A stretch of 60,352 bases of DNA from NCBI GenBank assembly GCA_017438635.1, contig JAFRUZ010000008.1, forward strand, positions 1 through 60,352, given 5' to 3'. This document shows, one piece after another, positions 39,590 through 50,550 of the stretch (position 1 is the stretch's first letter; each line of letters starts with the position of its first letter). This DNA is from Bacilli bacterium. Its GTDB lineage: Bacteria > Bacillota_I > Bacilli_A > RF39 > UBA660. The notes under the pieces are model-generated. The model was given only the letters and a program-made list of their open reading frames with translations, was not told the DNA's origin and searched no databases. The translations under genes and the position numbers were made by a program.

Positions 39590-41407
39590 ATGAATATCAA
39601 AAGAGCGTTTTTTATAGCAATTATATTGTTATCAGTATTTGTAATTACACCAGTTATGGCAGTTGGTAATCACACAACATTAGAAAGTGGTCCAAGAACT
39701 GTTCATGAACCAACTACATATACATGGGATATGGACGGAAGTTATAATTTGCCATCTGCTAACTATGCAAATTATTTGCAAAGTTTAGGGATGTTATTAC
39801 CTGGAGATAAACTACAAATACTTCCAGAAGATGATCCAAATCCTGGAGCACATGGTTACCATGGTAGACCTGGAATAGGTTTTGATGGATATAATAATGT
39901 TACAGTAGGTACTAAAATTGGACCGTTCCGTGTAACAGGAGCTGTAACTTATGGGCAAACTGATGATTGTTGTAAAGTGTATACCTTTATAACAGAAATT
40001 ACAGTAGAAGATGCACCAGTAATGTTCCAACTTTACGGAGGAGGAACAGGATGGGCTAGTGCTAATCCTAATCCTAGCAACAATAATAATCCTCAAGATT
40101 ACTGGGGTGGTAATTTAGTAAGATATGCAGAACTTCCAAGATATCAAAAAATAGAATATTTATATGATATACCTGGAGGTGTTCAACCTACTAATGCAGA
40201 GTTTTATACAAGTGATCCTAACCCTGAAGTAATTTGGGCAGAAGATGTTGCTTTAACATGGAATTTAGAAACAGGTGAAAATGATATAATTGGCCCAACA
40301 TTTGAAATATATAGGCCATATTTAGAAAACTATGCATTTGATTCATGGAATTATAGTATAAAAGCTAATGGTGTAGCATTTGCTCCAACACAACTTCAAA
40401 CTAATCGTGGAGATGTAAATTTAGAATCAGCAACAGTATACTTTACATCTTTCCAAACAGATTACACAACTGCATTTCCTAATGGAAAAATTGGGGATGA
40501 AGATACTACAGTAAAAGTTTATTTCCGTGTTCTTCAAAGAGGTAGTAGACCTGTAAGTATAGCATTTAATGCTAATAGAGGAAAAATAAACGGATATTCA
40601 AGACGTCTTATCGATTCAGATGCATCTGATTATAGTTTTAGTCATTTAGAAGAATTTCCTGCAAGTCTTATACCTACAAGAGATAGATTTGATTTTACAG
40701 GATGGTATGAAGATAAAGCATGTACAAAGTTAATTGTTTCAAGTGATTCAACCGCAACACAAATGCAAGATAAAATATATAGTTATTATACTAAACATTC
40801 TTCGCCAGATAATATTTATGGTTATCCAGGATCATGGCATTTAGATATATATGCAGGATGGCAATTAAAACCAGGTGAAGAACCAGAAGATATATCAACA
40901 GCAACAGTAACTGGAATCAAAACACAAACATATAATGGAAAAGAACAAAGACAAACAAGTCTAGTAGTAACTTTAAATGGTGAAATTCTTGAAAAAGATA
41001 TCGATTATAAGGTAGGATACAGTAGTTTAAAGAATGCTGGTAATGTAACTATGACTATTACTGGTATAGGTGACTATCAAGGAAAAATAACAAAAACGTT
41101 TACAAGAAATAAAGCAAAAAATACTTTAACAGTTAAGATAGCTACAAAAACAGTATATTACTCTAAAGTAAAATCAAAAGCTCAAGTAGTAAAACCAATA
41201 ACAGTTGTTAAAAAAGTAGGAACACTAAAATATACAAAACTTAGTGGTTCAAAATATTTAACAGTTAATAAAACTACTGGTAAAGTAACAGTTAAAAAAG
41301 GAACTAAAAAAGGAACTTATAAAGCAAAAATAAAGATATATGCATCAGGTAATACAAATTATAAATCTAATTATGGAATAAGAACTGTTACAATAAAAGT
41401 AAAATAA
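39590..41407 (+). CDS. Secreted surface protein with InlB-type B-repeat
   Basis: The 605-residue precursor has a signal peptide (residues 1-24; cut predicted near PVMA). A long Trp/Tyr/Asn-rich middle follows with no recognised fold. A listerial B-repeat-like unit (FNANRGKINGYS..FDFTGWYEDKACT..YAGW) lies at about 325-425. Then come an MBG-like strand repeat (TYNGKEQRQTS..NAGNVTMTITGIGDYQG) and an Ig-like Lys-rich end (YLTVNKTTGKVTVKKGTKKGTY). No LPXTG or TM anchor is present, so it is probably secreted. Strong AAGGAG precedes the ATG. Confidence 0.8.
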   Translation: MNIKRAFFIAIILLSVFVITPVMAVGNHTTLESGPRTVHEPTTYTWDMDGSYNLPSANYANYLQSLGMLLPGDKLQILPEDDPNPGAHGYHGRPGIGFDGYNNVTVGTKIGPFRVTGAVTYGQTDDCCKVYTFITEITVEDAPVMFQLYGGGTGWASANPNPSNNNNPQDYWGGNLVRYAELPRYQKIEYLYDIPGGVQPTNAEFYTSDPNPEVIWAEDVALTWNLETGENDIIGPTFEIYRPYLENYAFDSWNYSIKANGVAFAPTQLQTNRGDVNLESATVYFTSFQTDYTTAFPNGKIGDEDTTVKVYFRVLQRGSRPVSIAFNANRGKINGYSRRLIDSDASDYSFSHLEEFPASLIPTRDRFDFTGWYEDKACTKLIVSSDSTATQMQDKIYSYYTKHSSPDNIYGYPGSWHLDIYAGWQLKPGEEPEDISTATVTGIKTQTYNGKEQRQTSLVVTLNGEILEKDIDYKVGYSSLKNAGNVTMTITGIGDYQGKITKTFTRNKAKNTLTVKIATKTVYYSKVKSKAQVVKPITVVKKVGTLKYTKLSGSKYLTVNKTTGKVTVKKGTKKGTYKAKIKIYASGNTNYKSNYGIRTVTIKVK

Positions 41408-41440
41408 TAAAATCTTAATATTAAGTTTAAAATATAATAC

Positions 41441-41469
41441 TTGCATATTTTAGAAATAAGTTCTATAAT
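41441..41469 (+). promoter_or_regulatory. Promoter of the pheST T-box leader
   Basis: TTGCAT (41441-41446), 17-bp spacer, TATAAT (41464-41469). Confidence 0.8.
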
Positions 41470-41475
41470 ATGAAT

Positions 41476-41677
41476 GTAATTTAAATGTGCTGTGAAAGAA
41501 AATAGTAATAAGAAGTATTATTATTTAGAGAAAAAGTGGTTGGTGAAAACTTTTAATAATAACTTATGAATTCACTCTTGAGCACAAACGTTATCCTGCG
41601 TTAAAGGAAATGAGATAGTTATGCTATGAAATAAGGTGGTACCACGATTTATTCGTCCTTTGGTTCCATCTTTTTTT
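41476..41677 (+). promoter_or_regulatory. T-box riboswitch (tRNA-Phe) controlling pheST
   Basis: GTGCT (41487-41491) pairs with AGCAC (41581-41585) to close stem I. TTC at 41571-41573 (in ATGAATTCACTC) is the likely specifier for Phe. The T-box AAGGTGGTACCACG (41633-41646) is followed by a terminator: GGTGGTACCA (41635-41644) pairs with TGGTTCCATC (41661-41670) and seven Ts follow. Uncharged tRNA-Phe would bind and stabilise the antiterminator. The region between the secreted-protein gene and pheS is explained by it. Confidence 0.92.
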
Positions 41678-41696
41678 ATTGTAAGGAGGAAATAGT

Positions 41697-42734
41697 ATGT
41701 TAGAAAAATTAGAAAAAGTAAAAGAGGAAGGTTTAGAAAGTATTAAAAATGCTAATACTGAATCTGAACTTGAAGCAGTTCGTAAAGATTTAACTGGGAA
41801 AAAGAGTTCACTTGCAGAAGTTTTAAAGAGTTTAGGAAAAGAAGATGCTGAAACTAAAAAAACTGTTGGTATGAAAGCTAATGAAATTAAAAATCTCTTT
41901 GCAGAAACAATAGAAAAAAGAGAAAATGAAATAGTTAGTACTAAAAGTGTTTTAGATTCGCCTATAGATCTTACTTTGCCAGGTACTCTAGTATCTGGTG
42001 GAGCGCTTCATCCAATAACTCAAATGTGTTATGACTTAAATGATGCATTTTTGTCTATGGGATTTGAAATTTACAGTGAAGATGATATAAGTAGTGAAAA
42101 GTTTGCATTTGATAATCTTAACTTTGCTAAAGACCATCCTGCTCGCCAATCTATGGATACATATTGGATCGAAGGAACTGAAGATAAACAAGGTAACGAA
42201 AGACTATGCCTTCGTCCACATCTTACTGGAGGCTCTGTTAGATATTTGTTAAATCATGGGGCTCCTGCGCGTTTTGTATATCCAGGTAAAGTATTTAGAA
42301 ACGAAACTACTGATGCAAGACATGAAAAAGCATTTTTCCAATACGAAGCTTTAATTGTTGATAAAGATTTTTCATTCTCATCTGGAATGGTTATGATTGA
42401 AACAATACTTGAAAGAGTATTTGGAAGAAAAGTAAATGTAAGAATGAGAGAAGGATTTTTCCCATTTACTGAACCAGGGTATGAAATAGATATGGAATGT
42501 TTAGTATGTGGAGGAAAAGGATGCAGAGTTTGTAATCATAATGGATGGATTGAAGTAATGCCAGGTGGTGTTATTCATCCAAATGTATTAAGGTCTGCAA
42601 ATCTTGATCCTGAAGAGTGGACAGGATTTTATGTAAATATAGGTCTTGATAGACTTGTAATGATGAGATATGGTGTAGATGATGTAAGATATTTCCATAG
42701 TGGAGATCTTAGATTCTTAGAGCAATTTAAATAA
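41697..42734 (+). CDS. pheS: Phenylalanine--tRNA ligase alpha subunit
   Basis: The 345-residue class II subunit has an N-terminal coiled coil (1-80) and the catalytic core with SGGALHPITQM, DHPARQSMDTYWI, FRNETTDARHEKAFFQYEAL (motif 2) and GGVIHPNVL...GLDRLVMMRYGVDDVR (motif 3). TAAGGAGG precedes the ATG. Regulated by the T-box; followed by pheT after 12 nt. Confidence 0.97.
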   Translation: MLEKLEKVKEEGLESIKNANTESELEAVRKDLTGKKSSLAEVLKSLGKEDAETKKTVGMKANEIKNLFAETIEKRENEIVSTKSVLDSPIDLTLPGTLVSGGALHPITQMCYDLNDAFLSMGFEIYSEDDISSEKFAFDNLNFAKDHPARQSMDTYWIEGTEDKQGNERLCLRPHLTGGSVRYLLNHGAPARFVYPGKVFRNETTDARHEKAFFQYEALIVDKDFSFSSGMVMIETILERVFGRKVNVRMREGFFPFTEPGYEIDMECLVCGGKGCRVCNHNGWIEVMPGGVIHPNVLRSANLDPEEWTGFYVNIGLDRLVMMRYGVDDVRYFHSGDLRFLEQFK

Positions 42735-42746
42735 GGAGGTTAAAGT

Positions 42747-45170
42747 ATGAAAGTATCATTAAATTGGATAAAAAAATATGTTGATATACCAAAGGATATA
42801 ACTTCGAAACAAATAGCATATGATGTTACAGTTAGAACTGTAGAAGTAGAAGATGTAATTGATACAAGTGCTAAGTTTCATGATATAGTTGTAGGTAAAA
42901 TTTTAGAAGTAAAAAAGCATCCAAATGCTGATTTACTTAGAATTTGTATAACTGATATTGGTGAAAAAGAACCAGTTCAAATTGTATGTGGTGGTTCTAA
43001 TTTATATGAAGGAGAATTAGTTGTAGTATCAAAACCTGGTGCTGAAGTAATTTGGCATGGTGAAGGTGAACCAGTAAAATTAAAAGAAACTAAAGTGCGT
43101 GGTGAGTTATCTTATGGAATGATATGTGGTGCAGTTGAAGTATATTTAGATAAACTATTTCCTCCGAAAGAAGAAACTGAAATAGTTGATTTAAGTGCAG
43201 TAGATTGTAAACCAGGAGATAATGTAGCAGATGCTTTAGGTCTTTCTGATATAGTTTTAGATATAGATAACAAATCACTTACTAATAGACCAGATTTATG
43301 GGGACATTATGGTATGGCTAGAGAAATTGCTGCAATATATGATTTGAAATTAAAACCATTAAAAGAAGTAAAACCTGATAAAAATCTGCCAAAATATGAA
43401 GTTGAAATAAAAGAACCTGAAAAATGTCCTAGATATACTGCTACTGAAGTAGAAGGGCTTTATGAAAAAACATCTCCATTATGGATGCAAGTTTTATTAA
43501 CAAATGTTGGATTAAGGCCTATTAATGCAATAGTAGATATTACTAATTATGTAATGTTAGCTGTTGGTCAACCAGGACATGCTTTTGATAGTACTCATGT
43601 TGAAGGGAATAAAATAATTGTTAGAAATGCTAAAAAAGGTGAAAAATTACTTCTTTTAGATGATAATGATATAGAACTTACTACTGATGATTTAGTAATA
43701 TGTGATACTAAAGAACCAATGGGGCTTGCAGGTATTCGTGGTGGTAAAAAAGATTCTGTTTTACCAGACACAACTAAAGTAGTATTTGAAATAGCTAATT
43801 TTGATGCTAAAACTGTAAGAAAAACCGACAAAAGATTTGATGAGAAAACTGATTCTGCAATTAGATATGAAAAGAATTTAGATACTGAAACTGTTTCTTT
43901 AGGAGTATCGCTAACACTTGAACTGTTAAAAGAAATATTTCCAGATTCAAAAATTGTTTCTTATAATGATGTTTATTCTATTAAAACAGAAAGAGCAAAA
44001 ATAGAGGTATCACAAGAATTCTTAGATACTAGACTTGGTAAAGTATTAGATAGAAAATCAGTTCTAAAAGTACTTACTAATCTTGGCTATGATGTAGAGT
44101 TTAAAGATGGTGTGTATCATGTAGTTGTACCAGTATGGAGATCTACTGGAGATGTATCTATTAAAGATGATGTAATGGGTGATATAGCAAGACTTTTAAG
44201 TTATGAAAGTTTTGAAAAGAAACCTCTTCTTGTTAAATTTGATAGTGCTGTTAAACAAGTAGATGTACTTCTTGAAAGAAGAATAAAAGAGTATTTGGCA
44301 TTTAGATGTGGATTTAATGAAATATTTACTTATCCTTGGATGGATGATAAATATATAAAAGCTGCAGGATTTGATATCAAAAAACCAATTAAACTTGCTA
44401 CTCCTCCAGCACCAGAGTTAAGTATATTAAGAACTTCACTTATTCCTGGTATGCTAGAAGCTATATCAAAGAATATGAGATATTATAGTGACTTCAAATT
44501 ATTTGAAGTAGCACAAGTATTTGAAAATGGAGAATATCATCCTTCTACAAAAGAAGAAACTCTTCCAATTCATAAAAAGTATTTAACTGGGGCAATTGTT
44601 GGAAAAGATGCTAAAAAGATTTTCTTTGAAGCAAAAGGTGTAATTGAAAAAATGAGTGAATATACTCATATGGAAAATTTAAGTTTCAAACAAGGAAACA
44701 AACCAACTTGGGCTGATCCTAATGCTTATTTAGATATAATGCATGGTAATAAAGTAGTAGGTTCTATTGGATTAGTTAGCGCTAAGACAATGCTTGAATC
44801 TGGTATTAAGAGAACTAATATTGCAATGTTTGAATTAAATACAGAATTATTTGTATCTTATCCATCTAGAACTAATGAATTTAAACATTTACCATTATTC
44901 CCACTTGTTGAAAAAGATTTATCAATTATAGTTGATGAAAGTGTTACTTGGGGAGAAATAGTTTCTTCAATTAAGAAGATAGTAAAAGATTTAAAATATG
45001 TTGGAGAATATAGAGGTAATCAAATACCAGAAGGTAAGAAATCTATTACATTAAGAGTATGGATTGGTAATGATGATAGTACTATGACATCAGAACAAAT
45101 CAATAACAAAATGAATGGAATTATGAAAGTATTACATAAGAATTGTAAAGCAGAGTTAAGAGAAGAATAA
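42747..45170 (+). CDS. pheT: Phenylalanine--tRNA ligase beta subunit
   Basis: The 807-residue subunit carries an N-terminal tRNA-binding (OB) domain (about 40-155), a B3/B4 editing domain (ITNYVMLAVGQPGHAFDS), B5 domains and a C-terminal anticodon-binding (FDX-ACB) domain (FPLVEKDLSIIVDESVTWGEIVSSI). Length is typical. AAGGAGG precedes the ATG. Confidence 0.97.
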   Translation: MKVSLNWIKKYVDIPKDITSKQIAYDVTVRTVEVEDVIDTSAKFHDIVVGKILEVKKHPNADLLRICITDIGEKEPVQIVCGGSNLYEGELVVVSKPGAEVIWHGEGEPVKLKETKVRGELSYGMICGAVEVYLDKLFPPKEETEIVDLSAVDCKPGDNVADALGLSDIVLDIDNKSLTNRPDLWGHYGMAREIAAIYDLKLKPLKEVKPDKNLPKYEVEIKEPEKCPRYTATEVEGLYEKTSPLWMQVLLTNVGLRPINAIVDITNYVMLAVGQPGHAFDSTHVEGNKIIVRNAKKGEKLLLLDDNDIELTTDDLVICDTKEPMGLAGIRGGKKDSVLPDTTKVVFEIANFDAKTVRKTDKRFDEKTDSAIRYEKNLDTETVSLGVSLTLELLKEIFPDSKIVSYNDVYSIKTERAKIEVSQEFLDTRLGKVLDRKSVLKVLTNLGYDVEFKDGVYHVVVPVWRSTGDVSIKDDVMGDIARLLSYESFEKKPLLVKFDSAVKQVDVLLERRIKEYLAFRCGFNEIFTYPWMDDKYIKAAGFDIKKPIKLATPPAPELSILRTSLIPGMLEAISKNMRYYSDFKLFEVAQVFENGEYHPSTKEETLPIHKKYLTGAIVGKDAKKIFFEAKGVIEKMSEYTHMENLSFKQGNKPTWADPNAYLDIMHGNKVVGSIGLVSAKTMLESGIKRTNIAMFELNTELFVSYPSRTNEFKHLPLFPLVEKDLSIIVDESVTWGEIVSSIKKIVKDLKYVGEYRGNQIPEGKKSITLRVWIGNDDSTMTSEQINNKMNGIMKVLHKNCKAELREE

Positions 45171-45172
45171 TA

Positions 45173-45205
45173 AAAAAAGCAATCATTAATTGATTGCTTT
45201 TTTAT
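45173..45205. terminator. Shared convergent terminator
   Basis: AAAAAAGCAATCA / TGATTGCTTTTTT, loop TTAAT. It ends pheST (+) and RNase J (-), whose stop codon overlaps it. Confidence 0.88.
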
Positions 45206-46872
45206 TCTTTTATATTTAGTATTATTGGAAGAACAATTGGTTTTCTTCCTGTTTCTTCTTTTATAAAATTATTTAATTCTTTTGTTATTTCTGTTTTTAT
45301 ATCTGTATAAGTTGTTTTTTTAGCTTTTAAAGCTTTTAGAATATTCTTTTCTGCAATATCTTCTATTTTTTTAATTAATTCGCCATTTTCGTTTATAAGT
45401 ATAAATCCTCTTGTTGTAACCATTGGTTTAGCAAGTAGTTTTCTTGTTTCCATATTTAAGTTTACTATTACTACTAGTATTCCTTCACTTGCCATGATCT
45501 TTCTATCATTTAGTACTGCTCCAGAGATATCACCGACACGGCTACCATCTACAAATATTTCATTTACTTCAAATGATCCTGTTTTCTTGACAGTTCCTTT
45601 ATCCATTTCTAGGATGTCACCATTATCAAGTACAAATGTATTTTCCTTTGGTATATCACATTCTACTCCTAAAGCAGCATGTCTTTTTAACATTCTATAT
45701 TCACCATGAATTGGCATTAGATATTTTGGATTCATTAATCTAATCATTAGTTTTAATTCTTCACTCATTCCGTGACCAGATGCATGTATTTCTCTATCAG
45801 TTTTACTAGTATAGACTTTTACACCTCTTAAATACAGTTTATTAATGGTATTTGCTATAGCTCTACCATTACCTGGTATGGCACTTGATGAAAATATTAC
45901 TATATCATTTGGTGTTAATTTAATTTGTTTATGTGTTCCATCTGCTATACGAGAAAGAGCTGCTAAAGGTTCACCTTGAGTACCTGTACATAGAAGTGTA
46001 ACTTCTTCTGGTTTCATCATGTTTGCTACTTCTGGTGTTACTAGTATATCTTTAGCATCGATGTAACCACCTTCCATAGAAATATTTAAATTGTTTTCCA
46101 TACTTCTACCGAAGATACAAGCTTTTCTATTATACTTTTTACATGTCTCTATGATGTGTTTTAATCTATATATATTTGAAGCAAACGTTGCAATTATTAT
46201 TCTGTTATGTCCATGTTTGGCAAATACTTCATTTAAGGCTTCATCTACTTTTGATTCTGACATTGAGAATCCTTCATCTAGTACATTAGTACTTTCACTC
46301 ATTAAAAGTGTAACACCGTCTCTAGCTATTTCACTTATTCTAGTAAAGTCAGTAACTGGTCCAATAGGTGTTAAATCAAATTTGAAATCTCCAGTTTCTA
46401 CTATTGTTCCATCTGGAGTTTTAACTACTATACCATGTGAATCTGGCACAGAGTGTGTTGTTCTAAAAAATGATACTTCAAAGTTTTTATATTTTAATTT
46501 ATCTCTGCTTTGATATGCTCTTAATCCTCTGTATGTTATATTTCTATCTTGAAGTTTTTTCTTAATTAAGGCACATGCTTGATTAGGAGCAAATATACTT
46601 GGTATATTGACATTTTGAATTAAAAATGGTATAGCACCTATATGGTCTTCGTGTCCATGAGTAATAATTAATGCTTTTATTTTCTTTTCATTGTTTTTTA
46701 AAAATGTAAAATCTGGTAAAACATTATCTATACCACGAAGTTCTTCTTCTGGAAATATAACACCAGCATCAATGATAATTATTTCATCATTGTGCATAAT
46801 ACAATACATATTTTTTCCGACTTCTCCAAGTCCACCTAAAGCAAAGACATACGTTTTGTCTTTTTTAAACAT
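45202..46872 (-). CDS. rnjA: Ribonuclease J
   Basis: The 556-residue metallo-beta-lactamase/beta-CASP ribonuclease has the HxHxDH motif in ALIITHGHEDHIGAIPF, TGDFKFD, the beta-CASP part STNVLDEGFSMSE, and IHASGHG...PIHGEYRML near the C-terminus. RNase J processes and degrades mRNA from the 5' end. AAAGGAGATT precedes the ATG on the minus strand. I cannot say J1 versus J2. Confidence 0.94.
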   Translation of the reverse strand: MFKKDKTYVFALGGLGEVGKNMYCIMHNDEIIIIDAGVIFPEEELRGIDNVLPDFTFLKNNEKKIKALIITHGHEDHIGAIPFLIQNVNIPSIFAPNQACALIKKKLQDRNITYRGLRAYQSRDKLKYKNFEVSFFRTTHSVPDSHGIVVKTPDGTIVETGDFKFDLTPIGPVTDFTRISEIARDGVTLLMSESTNVLDEGFSMSESKVDEALNEVFAKHGHNRIIIATFASNIYRLKHIIETCKKYNRKACIFGRSMENNLNISMEGGYIDAKDILVTPEVANMMKPEEVTLLCTGTQGEPLAALSRIADGTHKQIKLTPNDIVIFSSSAIPGNGRAIANTINKLYLRGVKVYTSKTDREIHASGHGMSEELKLMIRLMNPKYLMPIHGEYRMLKRHAALGVECDIPKENTFVLDNGDILEMDKGTVKKTGSFEVNEIFVDGSRVGDISGAVLNDRKIMASEGILVVIVNLNMETRKLLAKPMVTTRGFILINENGELIKKIEDIAEKNILKALKAKKTTYTDIKTEITKELNNFIKEETGRKPIVLPIILNIKE

Positions 46873-46917
46873 TTTAATCTCCTTTCTTTTGTATTTATAA
46901 AAGAATCAACCTCTATA

Positions 46918-46923
46918 ATTATA
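46918..46923 (-). promoter_or_regulatory. -10 element for RNase J gene
   Basis: TATAAT on the minus strand, preceded by GTAG. It diverges from the dnaG promoter, which has the same GTAGTATAAT sequence. The start is near 46911. Confidence 0.45.
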
Positions 46924-46975
46924 CTACTTTTTTTAATTTTTGTCCATATTGCTATAAAAAACTTTAGTTTTGTAG

Positions 46976-46981
46976 TATAAT
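46976..46981 (+). promoter_or_regulatory. -10 element of dnaG-rpoD-trmK
   Basis: TATAAT in TGTAGTATAAT. The start near 46988 excludes an in-frame codon at 46987 and supports ATG 47005. Confidence 0.55.
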
Positions 46982-47004
46982 ATAACTTGTTTGGAGGTGT
47001 GTGT

Positions 47005-48720
47005 ATGGATAACGTTATAAATGACATTAGAAAAGCTAATGACATTGTTGATGTTATATCAGCATATGTGCCTCTTACTAAGAAGGGTAAGAACTATTTT
47101 GGAGTTTGCCCTTTTCATGATGATACAAATCCAAGTATGAGTGTTTCTCGTGATAAGCAAATATATAAATGTTTTTCATGTGGTGCAAGTGGTAATGTTT
47201 TTACATTTGTAATGGAGTATGAAAATGTTGATTTTAAAGAAGCAGCTACAATACTTGCTAAAAGAGTAGGTATTGAATTTAAACGTGGTTCTGTAAAGAA
47301 TAACAATACTAAATTTGATAAATATTATGCTATGTATGATTTAGCTCTTAAACTTTATCAAAACAACATAAACTCATCTTTTGGAAAAGGTGCAATAGAT
47401 TACTTAGAAAAAAGATTTATATCTAAGGATATTATAAAAGAATTCAAAATAGGACTTTCTCTTGATAATAATGCTCTTACTGATGTTTTATTAAAGAAAG
47501 GGTATAGTTCTTTAGAAATGGATAATTATGGACTTGGTAGTGGTTATGGTGATTTATATCGTAATCGTATTATGTTTCCTTTATTTGATACTAATAATAG
47601 AGTGGTAGGCTTTTCTGGCAGAATATATAATACTACTGATGGTAGTAAGTATATAAATACTAAAGAAACTCCAATATTTAAAAAAGGGGAACTTTTATAT
47701 AATTATTACAATGCAAAAGAACATTGTCGTCTTTCTAAAAATGTTATTTTAGTAGAAGGATTTATGGATGTTATAAGACTTTATACTATTGGTATAAAAA
47801 ATGCAGTAGCTCTTATGGGTACTGCTCTTACTAAAACGCAAATAAATCTTATAAAGAGATTATCTTCTGAAATATATTTATGTTTAGATGGAGATGGTCC
47901 AGGTATAAAAGCTAATCTTTCTGTTGGAGAGGACTTAGTTAATGCTGGATGTAATGTTAAAGTTATTAATTTAAGTGATGGATATGATCCTGATGAATAC
48001 ATTATTAAGAATGGTAAAGATGAATTTTTATCACTTTATAATAATGCAATTAATTATAGTGAGTATAAGCTTTATCATATGAGAGATGGTTTTAATCTAT
48101 CTAATATAGATGATAGAAGTTCATATATAAAATCTGTTTTAGGAGATATAAGTAAAGAAACTGATGAGATAAAAAGAGAGTTTTTATTAAAGAAAATTAG
48201 TAATGAATTTGATATAGATATAAGTATTTTAAAAAATAACTTGAAAAATGAGAAAAATTATAGTAAAATTGAAACGTTACAAAAAGAGCCAAAAAAATCT
48301 GTAAAATTGGATAAATATACTAAAGCTACATATGGTATTTTATATGCAATGATGAACAGTTATGAGTATTCGAAAAAATATGAGAAGAATCTTAACTATT
48401 TACCTTCTAAAGAGGCTAGACTTCTTGCTAATGAAATAATATATGCTTATAGGTATAACCAATCCCTTGTTTTAGCGGATTTTTTGACAAAGTTATCTAC
48501 TAATGAAGAACTTTTTGAACTAGTTAGAGAGATAATGAAGGTTGTTGATGATGAGTCTAATTTTGCATCTTTTGAGGATTATGTTGCCGTTATAAAGGAA
48601 TATAATAAGAACCAAGAAGTAAAAAGGTTGAAAGAAATGATTAAAGAAGAAATTGATCCTGTTAAAAAAGCGGAACTTTTAGAAAAGATTAGACTTGTTA
48701 AGATGGAGAGTGAAGGGTAA
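47005..48720 (+). CDS. dnaG: DNA primase
   Basis: The 571-residue primase has the N-terminal CHC2 zinc finger ([24 protein letters not shown]) and a catalytic TOPRIM core ([24 protein letters not shown]). It makes RNA primers at the fork. GGAGGTG precedes ATG 47005. The stop overlaps the rpoD ATG (TAATG), the common dnaG–rpoD pairing. Confidence 0.96.
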   Translation: MDNVINDIRKANDIVDVISAYVPLTKKGKNYFGVCPFHDDTNPSMSVSRDKQIYKCFSCGASGNVFTFVMEYENVDFKEAATILAKRVGIEFKRGSVKNNNTKFDKYYAMYDLALKLYQNNINSSFGKGAIDYLEKRFISKDIIKEFKIGLSLDNNALTDVLLKKGYSSLEMDNYGLGSGYGDLYRNRIMFPLFDTNNRVVGFSGRIYNTTDGSKYINTKETPIFKKGELLYNYYNAKEHCRLSKNVILVEGFMDVIRLYTIGIKNAVALMGTALTKTQINLIKRLSSEIYLCLDGDGPGIKANLSVGEDLVNAGCNVKVINLSDGYDPDEYIIKNGKDEFLSLYNNAINYSEYKLYHMRDGFNLSNIDDRSSYIKSVLGDISKETDEIKREFLLKKISNEFDIDISILKNNLKNEKNYSKIETLQKEPKKSVKLDKYTKATYGILYAMMNSYEYSKKYEKNLNYLPSKEARLLANEIIYAYRYNQSLVLADFLTKLSTNEELFELVREIMKVVDDESNFASFEDYVAVIKEYNKNQEVKRLKEMIKEEIDPVKKAELLEKIRLVKMESEG

Positions 48721-49817
48721 TGATTAATGAAATTAAGTCTTTCGAAGAAAGAAAGCAAGAGTTATTAGAACTCGGTAAAAAGAACTCCAACAGAGTAACA
48801 TTTGAAGAAATTGCAGAACATTTAAAAGGTATTGAACCAGATAGTGATTCACTTGATGATTTATACAATATGTTTGTTCAAAATGAAATTGAAATCGTAT
48901 CAACAGATGAAGAAGTTGATGTAGATGAAGATGATACAGATGATGGAGATGGAATAATTCTTTCTGATACTTCTAACAAAGACATTAAAATTAATGATCC
49001 TGTTAGAATGTATTTAAAAGAAATAGGTAGAATTAACTTACTTACTTCAGAAGAAGAATATGAATATGCTCTTCAAGTTGAAGAAGGAAATGAAGATGCA
49101 AAAAGAATACTTGCAGAATCAAATTTACGTTTAGTAGTTTCAATAGCTAAGAGATATGTAGGCCGTGGTATGGCATTTCTTGATTTAATTCAAGAAGGTA
49201 ATATCGGGCTTATGAAAGCTGTTGAAAAGTTTAATCCAGGTAAAGGTTATAAGTTTTCAACATATGCTACTTGGTGGATTAGACAAGCTATTACTCGTGC
49301 TATAGCAGACCAAGCTCGTACTATTAGGGTACCAGTTCATATGGTTGAAACAATTAATAAACTTGCTAGGGTACAACGTTCTCTTACCCAAGAATTAAAT
49401 AGAGAACCTACTGATAAGGAACTTGCTGAAAAACTTGGAATAAGTGAAGATAAAGTTAGAGAAGTTATTAAAATCAGTCAAGATCCTGTTTCACTTGAAA
49501 CTCCAATTGGAGAAGAAGATGATTCACATCTTGGAGATTTTGTACCAGATGAAAGAACTATGTCTCCAGAAGAATATGCTACTGCAGAGCTTTTAAAAGA
49601 GGAACTTAGTAGTGTACTTGAGACACTTACTGAAAGAGAAGAAAAGGTTCTTAGATTAAGATTTGGTTTGGAAGATGGTCAATGTAGAACTTTGGAAGAA
49701 GTTGGACAAATATTTGGAGTTACCCGTGAAAGAATTAGACAAATTGAAGCAAAAGCCCTTAGAAAGATGAGACATCCTTCTAGAAGTAAAAAATTAAAGG
49801 ATTTCTTAACTGACTAA
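48720..49817 (+). CDS. rpoD: RNA polymerase sigma factor RpoD (sigma A)
   Basis: The 365-residue factor has region 1.2 ([17 protein letters not shown]), region 2 ([44 protein letters not shown]) and region 4 ([29 protein letters not shown]). An acidic stretch ([14 protein letters not shown]) is in the N-terminal region. Regions 2.4-3.0 that recognise -10 and extended -10 elements are intact, fitting the promoters seen here. It overlaps both neighbours by 1 nt (TAATG). Confidence 0.97.
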   Translation: MINEIKSFEERKQELLELGKKNSNRVTFEEIAEHLKGIEPDSDSLDDLYNMFVQNEIEIVSTDEEVDVDEDDTDDGDGIILSDTSNKDIKINDPVRMYLKEIGRINLLTSEEEYEYALQVEEGNEDAKRILAESNLRLVVSIAKRYVGRGMAFLDLIQEGNIGLMKAVEKFNPGKGYKFSTYATWWIRQAITRAIADQARTIRVPVHMVETINKLARVQRSLTQELNREPTDKELAEKLGISEDKVREVIKISQDPVSLETPIGEEDDSHLGDFVPDERTMSPEEYATAELLKEELSSVLETLTEREEKVLRLRFGLEDGQCRTLEEVGQIFGVTRERIRQIEAKALRKMRHPSRSKKLKDFLTD

Positions 49818-50482
49818 TGACAATTTCAAAAAGATTAAGAGCTATTAGTGATTTTATTTCTGATAACTCTTTTATTTTAGATGTCGGCTGTGATCATGCA
49901 TTGCTTGATGTCTATTGTGCTTTAAATAAAAAGAATGTAAAGGCTATTGCTTCAGATATTAAAGAAGGTCCTCTTGCTGTGGCAAAGGAAAATGTAAAAA
50001 AATATGATGTTTCTTCCAAAGTTACTGTTTTATTAGGAGATGGTCTTAGTACTTATCAAACTGGTGTTGATACTGTTGTTATATCAGGTCTTGGTAGTAG
50101 TACTATTGTAAGTATCTTAAATAAAGGTAGTAAAGTTCTTCCAAATGTTGATAAATTAATTATATCTTCAAATAATGATTACTGTTTTTTAAGAAAGAGT
50201 ATTTGTGATTTAGGTTTTTGTATTTCTGATGAAATAATGGTATATGATAATGATAAATTTTATCCTGTAATTCTTTTTAAAAAGGGACATAAAGTTTATG
50301 ATTATTATGAGTTAAAATATGGTCCAGTTCTTTTGGACAAAATGGATAAAGATTTTATAGGATATTTAAATAATGAAAAAAGTAAATTATTTGATATATA
50401 TAGAATGTTAAGATTAAAACATATGCGTAAAAGATTAAAAGTTAAAAAAGACATAAAGTTTATTGAAAAAAAACTAAGATAA
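49817..50482 (+). CDS. trmK: tRNA (adenine(22)-N1)-methyltransferase TrmK
   Basis: The 221-residue protein has LDVGCDHALLDVYCALN (SAM motif I with the TrmK D-H), AIASDIKEGPLAVAKENV, GDGLSTY and SGLGSSTIVSIL. Downstream of rpoD is its usual site. It methylates A22 of tRNA. The ATG overlaps the rpoD stop. Confidence 0.9.
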   Translation: MTISKRLRAISDFISDNSFILDVGCDHALLDVYCALNKKNVKAIASDIKEGPLAVAKENVKKYDVSSKVTVLLGDGLSTYQTGVDTVVISGLGSSTIVSILNKGSKVLPNVDKLIISSNNDYCFLRKSICDLGFCISDEIMVYDNDKFYPVILFKKGHKVYDYYELKYGPVLLDKMDKDFIGYLNNEKSKLFDIYRMLRLKHMRKRLKVKKDIKFIEKKLR

Positions 50483-50507
50483 TTGTTTGATTATCTTAGT
50501 TTTTTTG
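50471..50507 (+). terminator. Terminator of dnaG-rpoD-trmK
   Basis: AAACTAAGATAAT / ATTATCTTAGTTT, 6-nt loop, Ts. The TrmK stop codon is inside the stem. Confidence 0.9.
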
Positions 50508-50532
50508 TGTTTTTTGTAAAAAGTGTTATTAT

Positions 50533-50538
50533 TATAAT
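50533..50538 (+). promoter_or_regulatory. -10 element for the 50551 gene
   Basis: TATAAT (50533-50538). The start near 50545 would leave only 6 nt before the ATG, while TAGGAGG occupies 50538-50544, so the real start may lie a few bases earlier or elsewhere. Confidence 0.35.
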
Positions 50539-50550
50539 AGGAGGTAAGAT